Of a DNA stretch of 64,000 nt, positions 49,901 to 59,532 are shown piece after piece; position 1 is the stretch's first letter, and every line of letters begins with the position of its first letter. Origin of the DNA: Kalmanozyma brasiliensis GHG001 (Eukaryota > Basidiomycota > Ustilaginomycetes > Ustilaginales); the NCBI RefSeq assembly GCF_000497045.1, contig NW_015961948.1, forward strand, positions 1,054,001-1,118,000, read 5' to 3'. Both the position numbers and the translations under genes were made by a program. The notes under the pieces were generated by a model. The model made no database searches and was not told the origin of the DNA. It was given only the letters and a program-made list of their open reading frames with translations.

Positions 49901-50106
49901 CGCATTCACCATCTCTTTCCTCTCATCCTCACCATCATCCATACTCGGAACCACTGCGCACGCCGTCGACGGCTTTCACTCGAATCGCTCAATCTATCTG
50001 CAGGTGCATCTTGCAACTTGCTCAACCGCAGTCAGTTCAGCCAATCTTCGACATCTTCAGTGCGCCATCGTCAGCAGCCTAGGAATGGCCTATTGCACAC
50101 TGTAAT
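46985..50106. other. Gene-poor 3.1-kb divergent region
   Basis: The largest stretch without a supported gene. Frames of up to 150 codons on either strand overlap and lack protein-like composition. It holds a small ACCGAGC direct repeat (48571-48595) and, from about 49830, a CT-rich stretch leading into the next gene on the + strand. I looked for tRNA, 5S, U6, U2 and SRP-like signatures by eye and found none. It may carry long upstream control regions for the two divergent genes or an unrecognised non-coding RNA. Confidence 0.5.
48571..48595. repeat. Three direct copies of ACCGAGC
   Basis: Copies start at 48571, 48578 and 48589, the first two adjacent and the third after a four-base insert. 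The run is too short to assign a role. Confidence 0.6.
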
Positions 50107-53100
50107 ATGCACGAGGGTGCCTCCATCCATCTTTTGTCTCCCTCAACCCATCACGCTCCCGCCTTGCCCGTGCTGGCGCAGCCCCACGCAGCCGACAGCA
50201 TGCCCACAACTCTTACCGACCCCGTCCTGGCTCTGTCCATGGACAACGTGCTCAAAATGAACGACCTGAACCTCGATCAGCTTGCCAACCTCTGGAATGT
50301 CTTCACCAAATGCGCAGAGTCGCTCGAATCAGGTCGTCGTCTCGAGAACCTTTCATGGCGTCTGTGGTTCCGCGAGGCTCACATCCTTCCAGCAGACACT
50401 TCGCTCTCGGATCTCACAGACTTCACTCCACTCGACACACCCCTCATCAGTCGAGCCAACAGCATCACCGGCAGCTATCGTCCCGTTCGTCTATCCTCCA
50501 CTACCGTCGCTCCCTCGGTGGATGCGCTCTCCGATCCCGAGGATGGCAACGACTCCGAATACTCGACCGACAGCGACCAAGGCGTTGGCTCTTCCAGCGC
50601 AGCACCCGCTCCATCCACCCCTGCCTCCACTCCTGTCAAGAGGAGAGTCAGACTCGATCGCACCAGCAGGCCTTCCACTCCGTCTTCCTCCAGCACAGCC
50701 ACCGTTGGGCCTTCCGCATCTTCGTCTGTCTCTGCGCGCACAAGTCAGTCGCAGAGGATCGCAGACGCCATCGCAGAACGAACGAGCCGAGCCATGACCG
50801 CATCATCACGTCGAGCCAACCTCACCGATGTGGATGCCGACGCACTCAGGCGCAGGCGTGGGATCTCGTCCTCTTCTGCTTTCGGCAGCAAAGCTCGCGT
50901 CAAGCAGCGCAACCAGGACGGATCGTCGCGTCGACGTCCCCTCAGCTTCCAGGCAGCCCTCGAGAGCCTTGTTCTCACCGGTCGCGCCGACAACTTTGCT
51001 TCGCTTCGTGGCAAGCAGGGCAGCATGCCCCAGCTCGATGCACACATGAACGCCAGCACCGGTGCTCTCGACGCTCCTCGCCATCGCCACAACGGCATTG
51101 GCGACGATGCCGAACGTAACAGCGCACCTGCAGAGCTGAGCCCCATTCAGAGCTTCAGCGCGTCTCAGGCAGCCTTTGCTTCTCACTTGCGCAGCGCCCT
51201 CCAGCCAGGTGCTTCGTCGCCGTCTCGACCTATCGAGCAGCACTGCGATGCACCTGAAACGCGTGGCCCTGCCTCTCCCACCAAGATTCCCGTAGCTCTG
51301 GCGCCTACCATCGGCGCCATCTCAAGACGAGGCTCGCAGACCATGCTCTCAGGCGCAGCAACGGAAGATCGAAAGGAGGCTTCAGCTGCAACAGCTAGCC
51401 ATGGAAACCGCAACAACGACGACGAGCAGTCCTCGTCTAAGCTGACCATGCTTCCCCCTCAGGGGCTTCCCGAGCCGACTCCTGCCGCATCCGCCATCAA
51501 GCAGAAAGCCCAGATCCAGCAGCAAACCGCATCAAACAAAGCAGAAGAGGTGACCGCCGAATACCAACAGCACCAGGAGGCTCGCCCAACCATCGGTATG
51601 GTTCGCTCCGATTCTGCTTCTAGTGCTTCCACGCAGGCATCACACCGTTCGTCAGCTGCCGGTGCTGGATCTCGCCGCACCAGCGAAGCTCGTATCAAGT
51701 CAAGAAACTCGACTGCTGGTCTTCATGCTGGACACCGCACCAAGTCTTCATCGGGCCTGCATCGCGGCGCCAAACACAGCAAGAGCTCCGACAAGATCGT
51801 CGCCGGCGCAACTGCTCGACCCGCCTCGCGTCACAATCTGCTCTCGGGTCTTGCCATGACGCGAGCAGCCCCTGAAGCCGCAGCAGCCCACAATGTCGCA
51901 CGCAAGCCTGTTCCAGCGCAGCCCGAAGCCTCCAAAGCACCTACAGCAGCTGTGGCAAAGAAGGCGCCCGTCAAGTTCACCATGGGCGGTGATGAGACCG
52001 ACTCGGAGGAGTACGAAGACGAGAGCAGCGATGACGGCGACCAGACAGCTAAGGCACCCGCTGCTCCTGCTTCGTCTGCTGCGAACAGAGCTTCGGTTAA
52101 GGCTGCCGCTACCGACAAGGCCACCGAAGTCGTAGAGGAGGACGAGGACGTCGACGACGACGAGTGGGCTAGCGACAGCGAAGCGGAAGAGCAAGAGCGC
52201 CGAGCACGTCAGGCCGCCGAGGCCGAGCGTCGCAAGCGCGACGAGGAGGAGCGACACAAGAGCATGTTCCAAAAGCAGGCCATTCGCTCCAAGTCGGCCG
52301 CCGACCTTCGTCTGCTCGCCCCCACCGAGCCTGTCTCTGTCGGGCCGAGCCCGCCTGAACAACCGGTGCGTGGTCTGCTCAGCTCGCTCTTCCACCCCGA
52401 TGAGCAACACTCACCTCCTGGTCAGCTCGCCGGTCGTCCTCATGCTTCCGCCGCCGACTTGCGATCCAGGCCTTCCAGCATCTCCCAGGCGGCAAGATCG
52501 CCTCCAACGGTGCGCCGACAGCGTGCTCACCGCGACAGCAACGACAGCACCAGCCACGCGCCCCGCTCGTTCCGCGAAGGCGGTATTGCAGGCTTGACCG
52601 GCCTCAAGACGAGCAAGAGCGCCGTCGCCCTTCCTCTGCTCGACACGCACATCACGCGCTCCTCCACCGCTGGCAAGGCCAAGCAGCAGGAGGAGCAAGC
52701 TGTCGCTCAGGGGAGCCACCACTCGGACGGCAGCGCCAGCAGCCCCGATTCGCCCGTGGCAGCCTCTTCGTTCCGTCGACCCGGCAGCATGGCCTTGGCT
52801 CGTCTGCAGGCCATCACCCACATGAAGGTGCACGCCAAGCGCAATTCGACCTCGGCTGCTACTTCGGAGCATCAAGGCCAAGAGCCGTCGCACTCGCGCC
52901 GTCACATGTCCGAGGCCAACGTGCAGCTAGACCGCGAGGCCTCGTCGCGTTCGCTGCGTCTCGAAGTGAGCCCGGACGATCGGGACTTTGCCATCCCTTC
53001 GCGCGCCTCGTTGGTCAACCTGGCTCACAGCCAGCCGCGACAGTCGGCTCCCTCGCTTGCCTCTCGCCACTCGGACCAGCAGCCATCGACCGTGCAACGA

Positions 53101-53553
53101 GATGCGCTTGGTTCCGGCTCTCGATCCAACAGCGAAGGCCTGCCATCGGCCCATGGCTCGATGCAGAACATTGGTCACAGTGTGAATGGCCCCGTTTCCA
53201 TCTCACGCCCTCGTTCCTCGCTCAACCTGCCGGAAGCCGCGGCTCCGCAGACGCCGAGGACTACGCGACGCAACATGCTTCGCGACGAGCTCTCCGAGTC
53301 GCTCCGCCAGAACCTGCTTTGGGAGCGCCAGAGTCGTTCCAGGATGATGGGTCTTGGCGCACCCATGGTTCCCATCAACCAGCCGCAACCAGCGTCGTCG
53401 GGTCACCGTCGAGACAATGTGCTCAATGGTAACGCGCTGCGACCGCTCACCAGCACGGGCACACCTCGAGCTGAGCAGAGCGAGCGCGAACAAGCTCCCA
53501 AGCCTAAGCGTTATTCCGAAGAGTGGGGAAGCTTTCACCACAAGGGCTGGTGA
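50107..53553 (+). CDS. DUF1752/DUF3295 fungal regulator protein
   Basis: 1148 residues from the first ATG; a second in-frame ATG at 50200 (MPTTLTDPVLALSMDN) is a strong alternative start giving 1117 residues. Residues about 57-97 carry the DUF1752 block (LWNVFTKCAESLESGRRLEN then LSWRLWFRE), also known from the N-terminus of AreA/Gat1-type nitrogen regulators. No GATA zinc finger is present. The second half has DUF3295-like features: VKFTMGGDETDSEEYEDESS near 620, an acidic-to-basic helix (DEWASDSEAEEQERRARQAA), GLLSSLFHPDEQ and, near 1053, RRNMLRDELSESLRQNLLWE. Fungal proteins with this pair of domains are thought to be nutrient or TOR-linked regulators; the precise role here is inference. 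Linkers are Ser/Ala-rich and disordered. Confidence 0.85.
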   Translation: MHEGASIHLLSPSTHHAPALPVLAQPHAADSMPTTLTDPVLALSMDNVLKMNDLNLDQLANLWNVFTKCAESLESGRRLENLSWRLWFREAHILPADTSLSDLTDFTPLDTPLISRANSITGSYRPVRLSSTTVAPSVDALSDPEDGNDSEYSTDSDQGVGSSSAAPAPSTPASTPVKRRVRLDRTSRPSTPSSSSTATVGPSASSSVSARTSQSQRIADAIAERTSRAMTASSRRANLTDVDADALRRRRGISSSSAFGSKARVKQRNQDGSSRRRPLSFQAALESLVLTGRADNFASLRGKQGSMPQLDAHMNASTGALDAPRHRHNGIGDDAERNSAPAELSPIQSFSASQAAFASHLRSALQPGASSPSRPIEQHCDAPETRGPASPTKIPVALAPTIGAISRRGSQTMLSGAATEDRKEASAATASHGNRNNDDEQSSSKLTMLPPQGLPEPTPAASAIKQKAQIQQQTASNKAEEVTAEYQQHQEARPTIGMVRSDSASSASTQASHRSSAAGAGSRRTSEARIKSRNSTAGLHAGHRTKSSSGLHRGAKHSKSSDKIVAGATARPASRHNLLSGLAMTRAAPEAAAAHNVARKPVPAQPEASKAPTAAVAKKAPVKFTMGGDETDSEEYEDESSDDGDQTAKAPAAPASSAANRASVKAAATDKATEVVEEDEDVDDDEWASDSEAEEQERRARQAAEAERRKRDEEERHKSMFQKQAIRSKSAADLRLLAPTEPVSVGPSPPEQPVRGLLSSLFHPDEQHSPPGQLAGRPHASAADLRSRPSSISQAARSPPTVRRQRAHRDSNDSTSHAPRSFREGGIAGLTGLKTSKSAVALPLLDTHITRSSTAGKAKQQEEQAVAQGSHHSDGSASSPDSPVAASSFRRPGSMALARLQAITHMKVHAKRNSTSAATSEHQGQEPSHSRRHMSEANVQLDREASSRSLRLEVSPDDRDFAIPSRASLVNLAHSQPRQSAPSLASRHSDQQPSTVQRDALGSGSRSNSEGLPSAHGSMQNIGHSVNGPVSISRPRSSLNLPEAAAPQTPRTTRRNMLRDELSESLRQNLLWERQSRSRMMGLGAPMVPINQPQPASSGHRRDNVLNGNALRPLTSTGTPRAEQSEREQAPKPKRYSEEWGSFHHKGW

Positions 53554-54358
53554 TTGCCTCTCACTCCCGTCTTTCATCATCACCTCGCACACATTCATGG
53601 GCTTTTCTCACGTTTTACCATCCAATCATGTACTTTTACGACCTCACGACCATGCTTCCTCTCTACCATGTCACCGTTGCATCAGCCCTTACTGCACCTT
53701 TTAATATACCATTTCGATCGCCAGAAGATTAGGACACGTACAGTAGAAGCCTCGAGTGTCACATTGGACTTGACATGTGGTTGAGCACCAGAGCTTTGCA
53801 GGGATCGTCCGAACGTCGATGACTTTGAGTTTGAGAGGTCGAGCTTGAGTGAGAGTATGAAGAGCACTGCAAGCTCGAGTCATGATGGAGGAGCGCGTCC
53901 CAGCAAAATTCCAACTGGCCATCACAACACACAACACGGACCCTGGCTCGGTCCCTGACTGCTTAGGGGAGAATTCTAATTTACGGGCAGGGCGCGGCGG
54001 CGGCTGCGAAGCTTCTGCTTGGTTCTGTCTGTCCGTGTGACTTTGGGAAAAGCACACGCACGCACCTATGAAATGCGCATTTCGAGGATCGTCACCATGC
54101 TCAGCAACCCTCTCGGTTCATCGCCATCGTCTTCTCCTTCATCTTCCAGGCAACCCCATCTGCTTTTCGCCATCGGCTGCATTGCGACATCTCGAGACAC
54201 AACAGCCACGTCCCGCTTCTAGGCTGTCCGACATCACAGCTTTGTGGCTCAGATCTCCGGATCCTTTCAAGCTCTGACGTTGCTGCAAGGGGATTCCTTT
54301 CCCTGGTCAACGGCTCAGCAAGCATCGCATCGCTCACAGAAAGGGAGGCGGCTGCGGA
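53554..54358. other. Intergenic, 0.8 kb
   Basis: Tandem + strand genes flank it. It contains the 3' flank of the DUF1752 gene, a short AT-richer part around 53690-53740 and 53970-53985, and the leader of the next gene, which has upstream ATGs (for example at 54068). No gene is supported. Confidence 0.5.
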
Positions 54359-57300
54359 ATGCCATCGAGTGTCGCCCCGCATGATGCGGACACCTTCGTC
54401 AGCGCAGCGAACACGGGCGACACCACTGCCTCGGGCCTGTCCGCCGCTTTGACACGCGCCCAGCCACCATCTATCCTGCAATGGACCTGTCCCTGCCTCA
54501 ACGTTCGACTTTCGCTTGCTCCTGGATCGATACCGACGCCTTCGAGTGCAACAAGCGCAGACAGAGCTCCATGGTCGGCCGAGCTCGCCGATGACAACGG
54601 CATTCACGTCCAGCTCCCCTGGCTCATGTCTCGAGAAACGATTAGCCTCTCTTCCAGCGACTCGATCGCCTGCGCCAAATGTCTAGGCTGCAACACTATC
54701 GCATATGCAGTCGGCAAGCCTGCGCCACCTGGTCCAGCACGAGCGCTCGGGTTCAACACCTCTTCCAGCTCACGTGACGCAACGAGAGAGTCGAATGGCC
54801 CGGTCAGCCCCAACGCGGCTAAGCACTACCGTTCGCCTTCCCGAGAACCGACATCCCGGACCGATCGCTCGGATCCGCGCACCAATGACTCCTTGGTCCG
54901 ACCGCTCGACCGCAAAGTCTGGATCTTCTCCGATGCTTTGAGTCCAAAGCAGGCCTCCGCTGCAGCTGGGAGCGAGGCTTTCTCTCCAGCCTTCAACATC
55001 TTGATCGCTCGAAAGAGGGCCGATCAAGATGGGACCGAAAAGGCGACCACCGCATCTCATCTCGACGCTGCCCGCGATGCAACCCCAACAAGGCCCTCTG
55101 TGGGCTCCGGCAATCGCATGTCGAGCTACGGCGCAGGCGCAGGCGCAGGCGCGAGCACCATTACGTACGCTTTGCCGGCAATCCCTCAGCATCTTATCAC
55201 CACTCCTCCAGCCTCACCCCGCGCCAGTATTTCGGGCTCTTCTGCCAACGCCCCGGTTTCTCCAGGCTCAGTGTCGTCGCCTGCTCCTCTGCCCCCGGCG
55301 TCCTCTTCTTCGAACCAAATCTCTGCTGCGAACCCGCTCGCATCGCAACTCGATTCGGTTGCGATTGAGCGGCTCAAGGATATGCGCGCCAAAGCCGAGG
55401 CCGAAGTCTTCGAACTGGTACGTCAGAAGCGTCGCGAGATGGAGCTGATGGAGAAGCGCTTCAAGGACGAAGCAGAAACGCTCCTGGCCCTCACCAAAAC
55501 GCCCAGACAGAACAAGGGCAGCATCAACAATGGTTCAACCGCTTCGTTGATCGAGAAGGCGCTGCGTGAGCAATCACAACGCGCGTCGGAGCCTTTCGCT
55601 GCTTCGCGACGAGCGAACACAGCAGTCGCCACCCAGGCAATGCCAGACAGGAACCCATCAGCTGTTTCTGCTGCTACTCGTGGCAGATCGAGTAGTTCAG
55701 CCACAGCCCGTGACATCAGCACAGTTCAGGGCTCAAGCAGCAGCCGTCGCGAGAGTCTCCACGACGAGTTCTCCGAGCTTCCGCCTTCAGCCTTTGAAAG
55801 GAGGCCGACATACACCAGCAGCAGCAACAACAACGGCGCCACTCCTACCGCCAACGGTAACGCACCTACTACGATGGCCTCATCTCTGGGCGGACTGAGC
55901 GCGTCCTTCGCCATGCGTGGACGCGAGCTTCCGGCCCAGATGCAAGATTGGGCGGAGAAACGCCGGCTGCGCGAGCGTTACCCGCAGGGCGATCATTCTG
56001 CTTTGCCATCTGCCGCCAACTCAAATGTCAACTCCGCCGCCAACTCCATTGGTGATTCGGAGGAGGACGCCTGGCTTGCTCGGAACGTCGGCAACGACAC
56101 TGCAGAGCGACGCACGCCACGTGCCGGCGAATCCAGGAGGGAGGATGACACCGAAATGGAGAGCCGAGGTCGAGGTCGTCAGCCGTCGCGCCAGCGGGGT
56201 GGCTCTTTTTCTCGAGAGCCACGCGAACCTCGTCTGGCTCGAGAAGAGAGGCAGGAGCAACAGCCTCAGCAAAATTCGTCGAGCAAGACGGCTCGAGCCG
56301 ATCAGGCTCCATCCTCCGATCTGCGTCAAGAGTCAAGCCGCGGCCGGACTGGAAGGACAGCATCTGGCGTCTTCAACCCACCGCCTGCCATGTCTTCGTC
56401 TTTGCTCGCAAAGCGGCCGGCAATTGCTTTCGTTGATGACGGCCGTGACGCCGACGAGAGTACGCCGTCCGTAGGAGGCAAGCTGATTTCGCCCCAGTCG
56501 GTGGCCGAACCATCAGCCCAAGTGACTCTCCGGCCCAGAGATCCGCCACCGTCTACTGCGGAGCCGCTCAAGCCAGCGACTCGCGGAAAGGCAGCCGTCG
56601 GAGAAGATGCTTCTCTCGCCCGTACGCCTAGCGGCGACCCATCATCTGGTGCTCCCGGTGCTACCGCCGACACTCGCTCGCGAGACAGTCCAAGAACGCG
56701 CAAGACGTCCGAGAAGAAGGTCGCATTTGCTGAGACCGAGGATCGTGTCGATCACACCGTCGACTCGGACGAATACGATGACGACGATGACAATGGGAAC
56801 AAAGAAGACACTGCAGCTGGTCAGCGATCTCAGAAGGATTCACTCTCGATCCGGATCTCGGACACGCTCGTCGACGAATCGGCCGACGCGGTCTTCGAGA
56901 TTGACGAAGAGACCGAGGACCCAGATGCCAACGAGGATGGCGTCGTCGATGGCACGCCTCTTTCTCCAGAGGAGAACGATCGTCACAAAGTCGAGATGTC
57001 TCAGTCCGGCCTGCGGACCGGAGCATCTGGCAGACTGAGGGGACAAGCGGACGATCCTCTCCCTGGCTTCGAGGACGAAGGTGTCGGACAGCCTATCAGT
57101 CGACGCGGGCCCAGCTCAGGCTCTCTTTCCGACGACTTCCGCAGCTCATCCTCGGACGACGATGAAGACGCTGTCCCGCCCGGCTTCGGTGCAGCTTCGT
57201 TCAGTGCGCTAGCAGCCAGTCAAAGCGCGATGCACACCTTTGCGTCTTCGATGGCAAGGGCCGGTGCCGACGATAGCGGCTTCGACCCTGCTTCCCTCCG

Positions 57301-59347
57301 CATGGATGGACGCGTCGTTGTGCCGCCGCCGTCGGTCTCTAGTCGTGACCTCGAAGCTGAGCCAGAGCGTTTCGTCGTTGGGTCCCTCCGCAGCTCGGCA
57401 CGTCGCACAAGCGTGCAATTGCCATCCAGTACGATCTCGTCCAGCCGCCAAGGCAAAGAGGCAGCCGAGGGTGTACCGGGCAGTGTCAGCGGCACTGCCT
57501 CCGGAGGCGCTCGTCATCAACGATCTTCGTCTCGAACCCGCATCAGCAACATGTCAAAAGAAGACGCCGACACCGAGGTGCGCCTTTCGGGTCTGCTCGC
57601 GCCCAACGCTCCTTCGCATCGCTCGCTGTGGTCCCCCAAGGACGCCAAAGCCAGGCGCGCTGGCAAGCACAAGTACAAGCTCAACGACGAAGACGATCAG
57701 AAATGGGATCTGTGGAAGCGCAAGGTTGGCTCAGGTGATGCAGGCACTTCGCCTAGCGATGCGAAGGAGAAAGACACCAAGAGCAATGCTCGCTCTACAC
57801 CCATGGCTGTCGCCCCACCGACCCAGTTCATCGCTGCTGGAAGCGGTATCGGACCACGACCCTTGCGCGAGGCGACCATGATCGACCCCGACTACTCCAG
57901 CTCGATCAACACCTTCTCGGCTTTCGACCGTCATGTGCAGGCTCGAGCGGCAGCTACAGCTGCTTCCGATCAGGCTGCGGCCACTGTAGCCGGCGGCGTC
58001 TCGATTGGCAAGAGGACGTGGGGCTACGGCTCGTTCAAGGACGACACGAGCGGTTTCGAAACCGAGCCAAAGACGTCATTGCCGTACAAGGAAAAGATGA
58101 TGGTGCCCTCGCTGCGCAAAGCGCTTCGCAAGAGCATCTACGAGCCTGAGCCTCATGTCAAGCTCGCGACTATTCCTGACACGGATGATGCTGCTACCAG
58201 CGTCAGCGGAGGTGGGTCCGTAGCTCGCTCGGCAGTTTCCGCGCAGCCTGCTGGACGTGACATCCAGAGTCAGAATGTTGCCGCGACAACGTCGCCTGCG
58301 CTCAAAGACGCAGATCTGAGGGGTGCTTTGCCGGGCAGTGTGATCAGCCGAGGCTTCCACATGCCCGGCGCAACCTCGCAGTCCGAGCTCGTCAAGCCGA
58401 TCGCTGTTGCCGCAGCTTCGGCGCCCGTGAATCCCATCGCAGCAACTGGTCTTGGAATCCCATCCGTCGCCACCAGCGGCAAGTCCGCAGTCGTGCGAAG
58501 CGAGCTCGCTACGCGAGATGCCGCTGTCGGACCTTCGCTTCCCGGTTCTGGAGCCGCCACACCCTCGAGTTTCGGCCGACGCTCCCCTCGCCCACCGTAC
58601 GTCGCACCCCCACCGCCCACCTCGGCAACCACAGTCCTCGTCAGCGACCCCGCCCAGCACCCTCGCCCCCTCCAACTGTTCAAATCCCCCGCCGACCCCA
58701 CCTTCCTTCTGCACGAGGACGGCGAGGAAGCCGAAACGCCCGAAGGCTGGCGGGCCATCCTCAAGTTCATGCACATCATCGAGCAGCTCAAGACGAACAA
58801 GCGAACGGGGTGGTTGCATCATCGCATCCCCGCACCCGAATCGATTGCGGACCACATGTATCGTATGGCGATGCTCTCGCTTCTCTGTCCCGCGGAGGCC
58901 GATGTGGATTTGGGAAAATGTGTCCAGTTGGCCATCGTGCACGATCTGGCCGAGGCGGAGGTGGGAGATCTCACGCCGCTCGATGGGGTGGGGAAGGAGG
59001 AAAAGATGCGCCGGGAGAAGGAGGCGATCCAGTACTTTGTGCACGACCTGCTCGGGTCTAGCGCGGCGGGATTGCGAATCGAGGCGCTGTGGGAGGAGTA
59101 CGAGGCGAGGGAGACCAAGGAGAGTAAGCTGGTTAAGGATCTGGATCGGTTCGAGCTGAGTTTGCAGGCGATCGAATACGAGAGGCGGTACGGGATCGAT
59201 GATCTGCAGGCGTTTTGGGAGGGGAGCATCCCGCATGTGGGACATCCGAGGATAAGGAGGTGGGCGCAGGAGCTGGCCAAGGAAAGGGCCGAGATGTGGG
59301 GTGAGAGGGGGAGGGGGTATGTTCAGCCTGAGGAGGAGGCAAAGTAG
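54359..59347 (+). CDS. Giant disordered protein with C-terminal HD domain (HDDC2/YfbR-like)
   Basis: 1662 residues in one frame. The first 120 residues have four Cys in two pairs (WTCPCLNV, CAKCLGC) that could bind zinc. Residues about 340-385 form a charged helix (RLKDMRAKAEAEVFELVRQK). Most of 120-1450 is Ser/Ala/Arg/Asp-rich and disordered, with moderately conserved-looking patches (KYKLNDEDDQKWDLWKRKVG near 1105; GKRTWGYGSFKDDTSGFETE near 1220). Residues about 1465-1640 are a complete HD domain of the HDDC2/yeast Ybr242w type: KRTGWLHHRIPAPESIADHM, LAIVHDLAEAEVGDLTP and LVKDLDRFELSLQAIEYERR, with the His, His-Asp and Asp metal ligands intact. These enzymes dephosphorylate deoxynucleoside 5'-monophosphates. 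The usual length is about 200 residues, so this is a fusion or two merged genes; no stop, ATG or clear intron separates them. Confidence 0.8.
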   Translation: MPSSVAPHDADTFVSAANTGDTTASGLSAALTRAQPPSILQWTCPCLNVRLSLAPGSIPTPSSATSADRAPWSAELADDNGIHVQLPWLMSRETISLSSSDSIACAKCLGCNTIAYAVGKPAPPGPARALGFNTSSSSRDATRESNGPVSPNAAKHYRSPSREPTSRTDRSDPRTNDSLVRPLDRKVWIFSDALSPKQASAAAGSEAFSPAFNILIARKRADQDGTEKATTASHLDAARDATPTRPSVGSGNRMSSYGAGAGAGASTITYALPAIPQHLITTPPASPRASISGSSANAPVSPGSVSSPAPLPPASSSSNQISAANPLASQLDSVAIERLKDMRAKAEAEVFELVRQKRREMELMEKRFKDEAETLLALTKTPRQNKGSINNGSTASLIEKALREQSQRASEPFAASRRANTAVATQAMPDRNPSAVSAATRGRSSSSATARDISTVQGSSSSRRESLHDEFSELPPSAFERRPTYTSSSNNNGATPTANGNAPTTMASSLGGLSASFAMRGRELPAQMQDWAEKRRLRERYPQGDHSALPSAANSNVNSAANSIGDSEEDAWLARNVGNDTAERRTPRAGESRREDDTEMESRGRGRQPSRQRGGSFSREPREPRLAREERQEQQPQQNSSSKTARADQAPSSDLRQESSRGRTGRTASGVFNPPPAMSSSLLAKRPAIAFVDDGRDADESTPSVGGKLISPQSVAEPSAQVTLRPRDPPPSTAEPLKPATRGKAAVGEDASLARTPSGDPSSGAPGATADTRSRDSPRTRKTSEKKVAFAETEDRVDHTVDSDEYDDDDDNGNKEDTAAGQRSQKDSLSIRISDTLVDESADAVFEIDEETEDPDANEDGVVDGTPLSPEENDRHKVEMSQSGLRTGASGRLRGQADDPLPGFEDEGVGQPISRRGPSSGSLSDDFRSSSSDDDEDAVPPGFGAASFSALAASQSAMHTFASSMARAGADDSGFDPASLRMDGRVVVPPPSVSSRDLEAEPERFVVGSLRSSARRTSVQLPSSTISSSRQGKEAAEGVPGSVSGTASGGARHQRSSSRTRISNMSKEDADTEVRLSGLLAPNAPSHRSLWSPKDAKARRAGKHKYKLNDEDDQKWDLWKRKVGSGDAGTSPSDAKEKDTKSNARSTPMAVAPPTQFIAAGSGIGPRPLREATMIDPDYSSSINTFSAFDRHVQARAAATAASDQAAATVAGGVSIGKRTWGYGSFKDDTSGFETEPKTSLPYKEKMMVPSLRKALRKSIYEPEPHVKLATIPDTDDAATSVSGGGSVARSAVSAQPAGRDIQSQNVAATTSPALKDADLRGALPGSVISRGFHMPGATSQSELVKPIAVAAASAPVNPIAATGLGIPSVATSGKSAVVRSELATRDAAVGPSLPGSGAATPSSFGRRSPRPPYVAPPPPTSATTVLVSDPAQHPRPLQLFKSPADPTFLLHEDGEEAETPEGWRAILKFMHIIEQLKTNKRTGWLHHRIPAPESIADHMYRMAMLSLLCPAEADVDLGKCVQLAIVHDLAEAEVGDLTPLDGVGKEEKMRREKEAIQYFVHDLLGSSAAGLRIEALWEEYEARETKESKLVKDLDRFELSLQAIEYERRYGIDDLQAFWEGSIPHVGHPRIRRWAQELAKERAEMWGERGRGYVQPEEEAK
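55130..55153 (+). repeat. GGCGCA tandem repeat in coding DNA
   Basis: Four near-perfect hexamers encoding alternating Gly-Ala in the disordered part of the HD-domain protein. Gain or loss of hexamers would keep the frame. Confidence 0.75.
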
Positions 59348-59532
59348 CACGGTCTTTATCTCATCAGTTCGGATGCGCCAAGTGTAAGATGGACGGTCGT
59401 CGACCAGCAATCAATCAAGCGAACAAAGCAAAGAGAAGAGTGTGATGAGGTGGCATTTCCCGTGTGCTGATCGCTGTCGAGTGAACGAACTCCTAACTCG
59501 CTGTCCCTCGCCCGTCTCCCACACCCTCGCTT

